This document shows, piece by piece, positions 1-6,407 of a DNA stretch of 12,609 bases. Numbering within the stretch: the stretch's first letter is position 1; the number at the start of each line of letters is the position of its first letter. The stretch lies in NCBI GenBank assembly GCA_030149405.1, contig JASBRM010000370.1, positions 1-12,609 of the forward strand, written 5' to 3'. Source of the stretch: Neptuniibacter sp. Its GTDB lineage: Bacteria; Pseudomonadota; Gammaproteobacteria; Pseudomonadales; Balneatricaceae. The notes beneath the pieces are model-generated. The model worked only from the letters and a program-made list of their open reading frames with translations, did not search any database and had not been told where the DNA came from. A program made the position numbers and the translations under genes.

Positions 1-2385
1 CTCGGAGTCATTCCAAGTAGGGTACTTGCTAACCAGATCACGACGATTGGTATAAAGAGGCTCACGGTGTAGAGGTACTTTATCCGGGAAGGTCCAGACA
101 ACCGCACGTGCTTTCGCATTACCAAATGGAGCACAGCCGTGTTTGATAGCAACACGCTGGATGCCACCAGACAAGTCAGTTTTCCAGTTCTTACCTTCAG
201 CCAAAGCTTTTTCTTCAGCGGTCAGGTCGTTCCACCAACCCAGCTTCTTCAGTAGCTTGTCGCTGAACTCAGGGTAACCATTCTTGATATCAGAACCTTT
301 AGAGAAGGAATCTTCAGCCAGCAGGTTTACACCATCACGTTCTACACCAAAGCGGGCACGGAAGGTCAAGCCACCTTCAGCAACCGGTTTGCTTGTGTCG
401 TAAAGGATTGGTGTACCTGGGTGACCCTGCTCAGCAGTACCCCAGCATGGCCAAGGCATACCGTAGTATTCGTCACTCGCAGGACCACCTTCGCCTTTGA
501 GTGTATCGAAGTTGAAAGTGTGCCAGTTCTGCTGATGAAGTTTCAGGCGCTCAGGGCTCTGACCGGTGTAACCGATAGTCCACATGCCTTTGTTAATTTC
601 ACGAGTGATATCTTCTATCACTGGTTGACCGTTTTTGATCTCAATATTCTTGAACAGCTGCTTGTCGAAGCCCAGCTTCTTAGCAAACAGGTACATGATC
701 TCGTGGTCTGGTTTCGACTCAAACAGCGGTTCGATAACCTGATCACGCCATTGGATAGAACGGTTGGATGCTGTAACAGATCCGTAGGTTTCAAACTGAG
801 TACAAGCTGGGATCAGATAGACACCATCTTTACGATCAGACATTACAGCAGCGTGAGTTGGGTAAGGGTCTACGATAACCAGAGTATCCAGTTTCTCGAT
901 CGCCTTCTTCATCTCAGGACCACGGGTTTGAGAGTTCACGGCGTGACCCCAGCAAACCATAACGCGCAGATTGTCTTTCTGATCCATCTGAGCTTTATCT
1001 TCAAGAACACCATCGATCCAGCGGGAAACCGGGATACCTTTGTTGTTCATTGGCTTAAGCTTGCGGTAAACATCCTGGTCGAATCGGCTGGAAACCCACT
1101 CGTGATCCAGGTCCCAAACTTTTGACCAGTGCTTCCAGGCACCATCAGACAGGCCGTAATAACCAGGTAGCGTGTGGGAAAGAATACCCAAGTCCGTCGC
1201 ACCCTGTACGTTATCGTGGCCACGGAAAATGTTAGTACCACCACCGGAAGTACCCATGTTACCCAGAGCTAACATCAGGATGCAGTAAGCACGAGTGTTG
1301 TTGTTACCAGTAGTATGCTGCGTACCACCCATACACCAGATAACGGTGCCCGGACGGTTCTCAGCAAGCTCTTTAGCTGCACGACGCATTTGAGATTCTT
1401 TAACCCCAGTAACGTCTTCAACTTCCTGAGGTGTCCACTTTTTAACTTCTTCGCGGACTTCATCCATGCCGTATACACGCTGGCGGATAAACTCTTTATC
1501 TTCCCAGCCATTTTCAAAAATGTGCCACAGCAGACCCCAGATAAAGGCTACATCAGAACCCGGACGGATGCGGATGTATTCATTTGCGTGCGCAGCAGTA
1601 CGTGTGAAACGCGGATCAACACAGATGATGTGTGCCTTGTTACGCTCTTTAGCGCGGAAAATGTGCTGCAGAGATACAGGGTGTGCTTCAGCAGGGTTAG
1701 AACCGATCAGGATAATCGACTTAGCAAAGTGGATATCGTTGAACGAGTTAGTCATCGCACCGTATCCCCAAGTGTTGGCAACACCGGCTACAGTCGTTGA
1801 GTGACAGATACGCGCTTGGTGGTCTACGTTGTTCGTACCCCACATAGCAGCGTATTTACGGAACAGGTAAGCCTGCTCGTTGCTAAATTTCGCAGAACCT
1901 AACCAGTACACCGAATCTGGGCCAGACTCCTGACGAACCTGCATCATTTTGTCGCCAACTTCGTTGATGGCTTCATCCCAGGAAAGTTTTTTCCATTTGC
2001 CATCAACAAGTTTCATTGGGTATTTCAGACGACGGTCACCATGACCGTGTTCACGCAATGCTGCACCTTTAGCACAGTGCGCACCAGCGTTGAATGGGTG
2101 GTCAAATGCAGGTTCCTGACCTGTCCAAACACCATTCTGAACTTCAGCGTAAACACCACAACCTACAGAACAGTGTGAACAGATAGTACGCTTCACATCA
2201 GTTGGAGCTCCTGAGCTCACACCTGCTGCTTCTGCTTGCTGCATCATGCCTGGCGACATCATGCCTGCGGTTGCGACACCACCGGCTGCAATACCTGAAT
2301 TTTTCAGGAAGCGACGACGACTTAGCCCAAGTCCTGATGACTGAGAAGGAGCCGCTGGCTGATCGGATTTTTTCGTTAGTCTCAT
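1..2385 (-). CDS. fdhA: Formate dehydrogenase catalytic (alpha) subunit, Tat-exported, Cys-type; partial, C-terminal end outside window
   Basis: Molybdopterin (Mo/W-bisPGD) oxidoreductase that oxidises formate to CO2, expected in the periplasm with a ferredoxin-like beta and a cytochrome b gamma subunit, which would lie beyond the left edge. 795 codons are visible and the frame is open to base 1; the family is usually about 950 residues. Residues 22-28 (SRRRFLK) plus a hydrophobic stretch form a twin-arginine signal. Cys69, Cys72, Cys76 and Cys104 (CX2CX3C...C) bind the proximal 4Fe-4S cluster. The metal ligand position is Cys194 in ARICHSTT, codon TGT at 1804-1806, where E. coli FdnG has selenocysteine, followed by His195. 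The start ATG at 2383-2385 has a strong ribosome site (AGAGGTGAGG). The gene lies 20 nt after fdhX and is last visible in the operon. The nearby tupA suggests tungsten could be the metal, but the sequence cannot distinguish Mo from W. Confidence 0.95.
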   Translation of the reverse strand, partial: MRLTKKSDQPAAPSQSSGLGLSRRRFLKNSGIAAGGVATAGMMSPGMMQQAEAAGVSSGAPTDVKRTICSHCSVGCGVYAEVQNGVWTGQEPAFDHPFNAGAHCAKGAALREHGHGDRRLKYPMKLVDGKWKKLSWDEAINEVGDKMMQVRQESGPDSVYWLGSAKFSNEQAYLFRKYAAMWGTNNVDHQARICHSTTVAGVANTWGYGAMTNSFNDIHFAKSIILIGSNPAEAHPVSLQHIFRAKERNKAHIICVDPRFTRTAAHANEYIRIRPGSDVAFIWGLLWHIFENGWEDKEFIRQRVYGMDEVREEVKKWTPQEVEDVTGVKESQMRRAAKELAENRPGTVIWCMGGTQHTTGNNNTRAYCILMLALGNMGTSGGGTNIFRGHDNVQGATDLGILSHTLPGYYGLSDGAWKHWSKVWDLDHEWVSSRFDQDVYRKLKPMNNKGIPVSRWIDGVLEDKAQMDQKDNLRVMVCWGHAVNSQTRGPEMKKAIEKLDTLVIVDPYPTHAAVMSDRKDGVYLIPACTQFETYGSVTASNRSIQWRDQVIEPLFESKPDHEIMYLFAKKLGFDKQLFKNIEIKNGQPVIEDITREINKGMWTIGYTGQSPERLKLHQQNWHTFNFDTLKGEGGPASDEYYGMPWPCWGTAEQGHPGTPILYDTSKPVAEGGLTFRARFGVERDGVNLLAEDSFSKGSDIKNGYPEFSDKLLKKLGWWNDLTAEEKALAEGKNWKTDLSGGIQRVAIKHGCAPFGNAKARAVVWTFPDKVPLHREPLYTNRRDLVSKYPTWNDSE

Positions 2386-2405
2386 TTCCTCACCTCTTGC
2401 GGCAA

Positions 2406-2609
2406 TCAGTTACGCAGTGTTTCGTAGAAGCTACGAACATGCTCAGTTTCTTTGTAACCGGAACCTTCCTGTTTCTCACCGGATTCAGCCGTAGTAACTT
2501 TTGCTTGAGCTGTGCCTGCTACGGCAACAGCTCCAGCAGCGGTACCTGCTAATCCCAGCTTCTTCAGAAAGCCACGGCGTCCTGTATCAGGCGTCTTGTG
2601 CTGGCTCAT
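2406..2609 (-). CDS. fdhX: FdhX-like small Tat-signal protein of formate dehydrogenase clusters
   Basis: A 67-residue protein matching the small 'formate dehydrogenase region TAT target' family found just upstream of fdhA in Shewanella-type clusters. Its function is not established. It has a twin-arginine motif (TGRRGFLKK, residues 9-17), an Ala/Gly-rich hydrophobic stretch to about residue 35 (ending AQA, a possible cleavage site) and the family C-terminus GYKETEHVRSFYETLR. It has no cysteines, so no metal cluster is expected. The start is chosen at the second ATG of an ATGATG pair (2609) because GGAG lies 7 nt upstream; ATG 2612 is equally possible. A longer frame from ATG 2630 (74 residues) lacks a ribosome site. 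It sits between the TorD-like gene (40 nt gap) and fdhA (20 nt gap). It may help FdhA export or assembly (inference). Confidence 0.88.
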   Translation of the reverse strand: MSQHKTPDTGRRGFLKKLGLAGTAAGAVAVAGTAQAKVTTAESGEKQEGSGYKETEHVRSFYETLRN

Positions 2610-2649
2610 CATCTTTCTCCGCAATTTCATCGCTTAGGGTTAAGCGTCC

Positions 2650-3297
2650 TTATTGTTGTTGTCCGCCCTCACGTGCGGCAGGTGATAACTGGAGGAACCA
2701 GTTATCTTCCTGTTGCGTAAATGCTTGACCAAGCAGGCCTACAGCGGTGTAGAACACAGCATGCTCAGCATTTTGCAAATCTTTAAAAAACTTTTCTGCC
2801 CAGCTCTGGATATGTTTCTGCCAGAACTGATGTTGTATCTCGTAGCTACGACCACTCAGAATAAGCATGCTCATTACTTCACACAGAGCAGCAATGTGAT
2901 CTTCCGGTTCTTTAACCTCTGGCTGGCGCTCAAAACCCAACAGTTCGAGGTCTTCACGCAAGATAACCAATGGTTTTTCCATCAGTGAGCCTGTCAGGTA
3001 CCAGCAACCGAAAGGCATAAGCTCACCGCGACCTACACCAATAAAAAGGTTGTGGTGTTCGTCATCTAATTGCTCATGGGCGCTGTGGCTGGCATGCAGT
3101 GCCAGGCTGCTCCAGGCTCTTGCCATTGGAGAGTCTTCGTCCTGATCGGGTTGGATCTCTTTAAGCCAGGTAAGCAGGTCCGGTTGTGGCGGCTGGCGCA
3201 GTAGTGTCGCCAGCAGTGCATAAATATCTGCACGTAGTTCATCCGTTTCCTGAAGGGCTGGAGCGGCGTTAATCATGTTCATAGTGTTTTGCTCCAT
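2650..3297 (-). CDS. TorD/DmsD-family redox enzyme maturation chaperone
   Basis: A 215-residue cytoplasmic, all-helical chaperone of the TorD family, which binds Tat signal peptides of molybdoenzymes and holds the precursor until cofactor insertion; here the client is most likely FdhA. Family signatures are HNLFIGVGRGELMPFGCWY (residues 82-100), the following LTGSLMEKPL, and EPEDHIAALCEVM (residues 130-142). The length is normal for the family. The start ATG at 3297 overlaps the stop of the polyferredoxin by one base (TAATG), pointing to translational coupling. An alternative in-frame ATG at 3282 has a GGAG 9 nt upstream and would give 210 residues. The gene precedes fdhX by 40 nt. The symbol fdhT is sometimes used for FDH chaperones in epsilonproteobacteria, but orthology is not shown here. 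Confidence 0.92.
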   Translation of the reverse strand: MEQNTMNMINAAPALQETDELRADIYALLATLLRQPPQPDLLTWLKEIQPDQDEDSPMARAWSSLALHASHSAHEQLDDEHHNLFIGVGRGELMPFGCWYLTGSLMEKPLVILREDLELLGFERQPEVKEPEDHIAALCEVMSMLILSGRSYEIQHQFWQKHIQSWAEKFFKDLQNAEHAVFYTAVGLLGQAFTQQEDNWFLQLSPAAREGGQQQ

Positions 3298-4946
3298 TAC
3301 AGTTCCAGTTGTTTTTCAGGATGTGCTGTGAGGTCGGTATAAATGTCTTGTACTCGACAGTCTTCACACATTTTCAGGCGGTTGATCGCAGGGCCTTCAA
3401 ATAAACGATGACCGCTTAATTTCTCGATCATTTTTTCAACCGTACTTCTTGGAGCAAAAGGTTTTCCACAACTGATACATTCAAAAGGTGCTTCAGAATG
3501 GATCTCAACAGAAACCGAACGCTGTTCAGTAAGAAGAAGCCGAGGCGTATAAGAGATGACCTTCTCTGGGCAGGCTGATTCACATAACCCACACTGAACA
3601 CAGTTCTGCTCAAGGAAATTTAGGGCCGGCTTTTCCCCACCATCAGTCAGGGCTTGGGTGGGACAAACTGCTACGCAGGACATACACAACGTGCAATCGT
3701 TTTGACTTAAGGTGACCTGACCGAAAGGGGAACCCGCCGGCAGGGCGAGGTAATTTGGGTGTTGCTGTTCGCTGTTAGCAGCCAGGTGGTCAATAGCCTT
3801 AAACAAAACTTCACGCTTGTTGCTGCTGTTAACCGTTGCCATTGGCTGAGTTACCAGAGGTTCGGCTTCATCTGCAATTGCTGTTAGTTGCTCAGCATTA
3901 ACCCGTTGTAATGAAGAGGAGCGCAATGCTAAACCGGAAAGAATTTGCTGAGTAAGCTTTATCTCTTTGTTTAACAGTACAGAGATGGATTCTGGTAGAT
4001 GGTTTTCTGTAAATAAAATAACTTGCGATGCACCGGATGCAAAGCAGGTAAGCCAGGTTTCCTGACCGGCCGCTGCAACTTCTTCTAATTGGACAGGGAT
4101 TATGTGTCCTGGTAAATCTTGTGGTACTGGCTGCTCTTTATCATGGAACAAAACAACCGGATTACTGCCATTCTGGGTGCGATATTCTTCCAGAGTGCGT
4201 TGTAAATACTCGTGTAAACGCATGGGTTGTGGCAGTGCATAACTGATTGCCCCGGTCGGACATGCCGTCGCACAACCACCTGCACCATGACACATATGAG
4301 GGTTAATACTCACCTCAATATTATCGCTGCTAATCGCATCAGCAGGGCAAACATCTAAACATCTTGTGCATCCGGTAAGACCGCGATTACTGTGCGCACA
4401 GATGTCGTTGTTGATTTGGAAATAACGTGGTTTCTCAAACTCGCCAATATAATCCGGCAATTCTTCCAGAACATTAGCCAGCTCGGGGCTGTTTGGATCA
4501 ACGTGGAAGTAACCGGCAGGAGCAAGCTCTGTTTGGAAAAGGTCATCGCTGCCAAGGTTCAGGATGAGATCGAAGAAAGGGCGGTTTTGTGCAATTTTTG
4601 AGAATTCACCCGTTTCACCATTTTGCTCAATCGTGACCTGAAATTGGCCCAGAAAACCTTTAACCGATTTGATAGTGGCTTGGTAGATTGTTTTGTCTTG
4701 CGCAGCCGCAAGCGCTTTCTCAAGATGATCTTCATCCATGTTCTGGATGGAATCGGTAACCAGCAGGGTTACACTCGGTAATGACGGCAGCTTTTCTGCA
4801 GCTAAACGGATCATATCTTCAGAACCTGTAATCAATAGATGACCATAGGTGCTAAAGCTCACCGTTGCCGGCGCCAGATTAATAGGCGGCGACACGCTTT
4901 TAAGCGCCGTATCACGGGCGATAATGTTCCTGTTGTTATTATTCAT
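3297..4946 (-). CDS. Multi-cluster 4Fe-4S ferredoxin-type protein of the formate dehydrogenase cluster
   Basis: A 549-residue soluble iron-sulfur protein, first gene of the operon reading into fdhA. Two ferredoxin regions are visible: Cys183, Cys193, Cys196, Cys200 with Cys219, Cys225, Cys229 (CPADAIS and CPTGAIS), and the classical pair Cys418/421/424/428 and Cys449/452/455/459. Near the C-terminus two more pairs, Cys490/493 and Cys527/530, could hold zinc or another cluster. No signal peptide or membrane helix is seen, so it should act in the cytoplasm. Homologues sit in the same position in Shewanella-type FDH clusters; the exact function is unknown, with electron transfer during maturation or from formate as possibilities. 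The start ATG has GAGG 6 nt upstream. The first about 170 residues contain no cysteines and I recognise no domain there. Expression is likely from the sigma-54 promoter at 5048-5063. Confidence 0.9.
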   Translation of the reverse strand: MNNNNRNIIARDTALKSVSPPINLAPATVSFSTYGHLLITGSEDMIRLAAEKLPSLPSVTLLVTDSIQNMDEDHLEKALAAAQDKTIYQATIKSVKGFLGQFQVTIEQNGETGEFSKIAQNRPFFDLILNLGSDDLFQTELAPAGYFHVDPNSPELANVLEELPDYIGEFEKPRYFQINNDICAHSNRGLTGCTRCLDVCPADAISSDNIEVSINPHMCHGAGGCATACPTGAISYALPQPMRLHEYLQRTLEEYRTQNGSNPVVLFHDKEQPVPQDLPGHIIPVQLEEVAAAGQETWLTCFASGASQVILFTENHLPESISVLLNKEIKLTQQILSGLALRSSSLQRVNAEQLTAIADEAEPLVTQPMATVNSSNKREVLFKAIDHLAANSEQQHPNYLALPAGSPFGQVTLSQNDCTLCMSCVAVCPTQALTDGGEKPALNFLEQNCVQCGLCESACPEKVISYTPRLLLTEQRSVSVEIHSEAPFECISCGKPFAPRSTVEKMIEKLSGHRLFEGPAINRLKMCEDCRVQDIYTDLTAHPEKQLEL

Positions 4947-5047
4947 TCTCTACCTCACTCAACAACACAGGACTCAAGTCTTTACTGAATTCTCTGTGCT
5001 GTGCCAGCCTGCCCCCTTCAAACAGACTGTTGCTCGTTTATTTATAA

Positions 5048-5063
5048 AGCAAAGGGGGAACCA
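5048..5063 (-). promoter_or_regulatory. Sigma-54 (-24/-12) promoter of the polyferredoxin-torD-fdhX-fdhA operon
   Basis: The minus strand reads TGGTTCCCCCTTTGCT: GG and GC are separated by exactly 10 nt, with a full TGG and a full TTGCT against the consensus TGGCACG-N4-TTGCW. Transcription would start near 5037, leaving a leader of about 90 nt before the ATG at 4946. A palindromic activator site lies about 85 nt upstream (centre 5141). Confidence 0.75.
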
Positions 5064-5133
5064 TAAATGGCGAAATAAAAGCGACGACTAATAGGGATAG
5101 ATCGTATGCTTTGTGCTCTTTTGAATTTTGCTT

Positions 5134-5148
5134 GGGACAATTTGTCTG
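5134..5148. promoter_or_regulatory. Palindromic activator site (UAS), copy 1
   Basis: GGGACAATTTGTCTG contains the dyad GACAA-T-TTGTC. It matches the sites at 6287 and 11776 and lies about 85 nt upstream of the sigma-54 promoter at 5048-5063, a usual distance for an NtrC-type activator. The window's own response regulator is the natural candidate (inference). Confidence 0.65.
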
Positions 5149-5180
5149 GGTGTGCGGTGTTGATGTGTCAAATCGATACT

Positions 5181-5714
5181 TCAGCCATCAAGGTCCGCAT
5201 CACCAAGGTCGTCCTCATCAACCTCCTGATCTTCCTCGGTAAACTGAACTTGCCTCTCATCAGCCTCAATTACCGATTCTTTCTCAGACTCCTCGCTTCC
5301 CTCATCAGCAAGCTGCTCTTTGAAATCTTCTTTCTGCTCCTCCACCCAATTCCGCAATTTGGACGCCACTGCTTCTGTTAGCTCAGGCATTTTGCTGAAG
5401 TCTTCGTCGTAATCATTTAAACCATCACGCAGATTGAACTCAGGTAAACGGAAGAGTTTTTGTAACGCGAGGTTTCTCAGTTCCTCGCTAACCCCGGATG
5501 AAAAGAACTGACTGAAATCAGAGGTTTCATTCAGTGTTTCAACATCAGGCATATCTTCATCAGTGAGAACTGTTGCTTCCGGTTCATCCTGAGTGGATAA
5601 CGTCGTTTCATCGGGCTCAATGGTCGTTGGTTCTGATTCAACTGGCTCCGGGTTATTCTGTTGTTCCGCTTTGCGCTGCGCCCATCGGGATAGAAAAGAT
5701 GTTTTATCTTCCAC
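5181..5714 (-). CDS. DUF3306 protein of formate dehydrogenase cluster
   Basis: A 177-residue protein of the DUF3306 family, of unknown function, found with DUF3305 next to fdhD/fdhA in proteobacterial FDH clusters. The N-terminal FLSRWAQRK (residues 7-15) and the block LQKLFRLPEFNLRDGLNDY followed by DEDF (about 86-107) are the family marks. Between them lies a low-complexity acidic linker rich in Glu, Pro and Thr, and the tail from about residue 120 is strongly acidic, ending DEDDLGDADLDG. There is no signal peptide, membrane segment or cysteine. The start is chosen at GTG 5712-5714 because AAGGGG lies 7 nt upstream and FLSRW then falls near the N-terminus, as usual in the family; this overlaps DUF3305 by 11 nt. 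A longer frame from ATG 5756 would add a basic extension that is probably not real. Confidence 0.85.
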   Translation of the reverse strand: MEDKTSFLSRWAQRKAEQQNNPEPVESEPTTIEPDETTLSTQDEPEATVLTDEDMPDVETLNETSDFSQFFSSGVSEELRNLALQKLFRLPEFNLRDGLNDYDEDFSKMPELTEAVASKLRNWVEEQKEDFKEQLADEGSEESEKESVIEADERQVQFTEEDQEVDEDDLGDADLDG

Positions 5715-6147
5715 TGCTGCGCCCCTTGCCACGTTTTTTCTTTTTCTTACCTTCATCAATTAACTCGCCGTGAATACCTAGGTAGGTATCAATCCAGCAC
5801 TGAATTGCTGGAGGCATTAGAGTTTCAAGAAGCTGGTGTTCGCCATCCATATATGAAGCAGCGTCATCCTGGCTGGCAGTAATATGAACGGGGGAATAGT
5901 CACCGCTGGCTTCGTCTTGATTACAAAGAACGAATAAATGCGGAGATTCGGAATTCAAGTTGAAGCGATACGCAGTACGTTCATCCTTGTGCAACTCAAG
6001 GGTCAGATTATGACCTTCATCGCTTGATTGATCGGGTAACAGGGCGGAGATCTTCCAGCGATCTGTGTCCCAGCCATTAACGTTTACCGTTTCTGAATGC
6101 AGGCACACTTGTAAGGGCCAATGTTCAGTATTTTTTTCGTTCATCAT
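5704..6147 (-). CDS. DUF3305 protein of formate dehydrogenase cluster
   Basis: A 147-residue DUF3305-family protein. The match rests on the opening WPLQVCLHSE, the pattern YRFNLNSESPHLFVLC (about 60-75), VHITASQDDAASYMDG (about 87-102) and the closing LMPPAIQCWIDTYLGIHGE. Its function is not known; the family occurs paired with DUF3306 in FDH clusters, so a role in assembly or activity of the enzyme is inferred from context only. It has no signal peptide or membrane segment. The C-terminus is very basic (GKKKKKRGKGRSSGR), in contrast to the acidic tail of DUF3306. The start may be either of two adjacent ATGs (6147 or 6144), with AAGG 6 nt before the first. It is first gene of a two-gene unit read from the sigma-54 promoter at 6195-6210. 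Confidence 0.85.
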   Translation of the reverse strand: MMNEKNTEHWPLQVCLHSETVNVNGWDTDRWKISALLPDQSSDEGHNLTLELHKDERTAYRFNLNSESPHLFVLCNQDEASGDYSPVHITASQDDAASYMDGEHQLLETLMPPAIQCWIDTYLGIHGELIDEGKKKKKRGKGRSSGR

Positions 6148-6194
6148 TTTTAGCCTTAAAGTTTTGGCTGTTTATTATTCTGAAACGGAGGCTT

Positions 6195-6210
6195 TGCAAA
6201 GCTTAGGCCA
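6195..6210 (-). promoter_or_regulatory. Sigma-54 promoter of the DUF3305-DUF3306 operon
   Basis: The minus strand reads TGGCCTAAGCTTTGCA, with TGGC and TTGCA intact and the required 10 nt between GG and GC. The start of transcription would fall near 6184, 37 nt before the ATG. The -12 half lies inside a perfect 12-bp palindrome, GCTTTGCAAAGC (6191-6202). The activator site at 6287-6301 is about 92 nt upstream. Confidence 0.75.
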
Positions 6211-6255
6211 CTGCCCGAAATACGGTATCTCTGGGCAAGGTCTAAAGCGGCGTAG

Positions 6256-6277
6256 GGCCAAAAGTATTCAGTTGGCC
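6256..6277. promoter_or_regulatory. Inverted repeat GGCCAA-N10-TTGGCC in the divergent promoter region
   Basis: A perfect 6-bp inverted repeat with a 10-nt spacer lies between the minus-strand sigma-54 promoter and the activator site. The geometry suits a dimeric regulator and it could be the operator of the HTH/tungstate-binding-like regulator encoded downstream, or chance. No second copy was found in the window. Confidence 0.3.
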
Positions 6278-6286
6278 TGCGTAAAT

Positions 6287-6301
6287 GGGACATTTTGTCC
6301 C
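6287..6301. promoter_or_regulatory. Palindromic activator site (UAS), copy 2, shared by two divergent sigma-54 promoters
   Basis: GGGACATTTTGTCCC is a 15-bp dyad with perfect 6-bp arms (GGGACA/TGTCCC). It lies about 70 nt upstream of the fdhD promoter and about 92 nt upstream of the DUF3305 promoter, so one site could serve both directions. It is the best match to the repeated motif in the window. Confidence 0.7.
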
Positions 6302-6356
6302 TGCTGCCTATGGGGGATATTCACTTAATGTTGGATTTAGTAAGACTTGAGTTGTC

Positions 6357-6372
6357 TGGAACAGTATTTGCT
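6357..6372 (+). promoter_or_regulatory. Sigma-54 promoter of the fdhD-HTH regulator operon
   Basis: TGGAACAGTATTTGCT fits TGGCACG-N4-TTGCW with only two mismatches at fixed positions and the correct 10-nt GG to GC spacing. Transcription would start near 6384, giving a short leader of about 24 nt before the fdhD ATG at 6408. Confidence 0.8.
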
Positions 6373-6407
6373 GAAAGCTCAGTATCAGATTGCGAGTAAG
6401 GTGCTCT

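Noticed and set aside
421..1125. 234-residue open frame on the plus strand
   Set aside because: It lies wholly antisense to fdhA, whose minus-strand frame carries clear molybdopterin oxidoreductase motifs; no ribosome site or recognisable domain.
5003..5016. Second GG-N10-GC match on the minus strand upstream of the polyferredoxin gene
   Set aside because: Only the GG and GC dinucleotides fit inside a G-rich run; the flanking TGGCAC and TTGCW bases are missing, and 5048-5063 is far better.
5715..5759. N-terminal extension of the DUF3306 gene from ATG 5756 or TTG 5759
   Set aside because: It encodes a basic stretch inside the DUF3305 lysine-rich tail and delays the family N-terminus; GTG 5714 has a proper ribosome site.
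6191..6202. Perfect 12-bp palindrome GCTTTGCAAAGC as an independent operator
   Set aside because: It overlaps the -12 element of the minus-strand sigma-54 promoter, and TTTGCA is expected there; no second copy was found, so it may be incidental.
6390..6407. Upstream TTG start for fdhD
   Set aside because: It has no ribosome site and lies only about 6 nt after the predicted sigma-54 transcription start; ATG 6408 has AAGGTG upstream.
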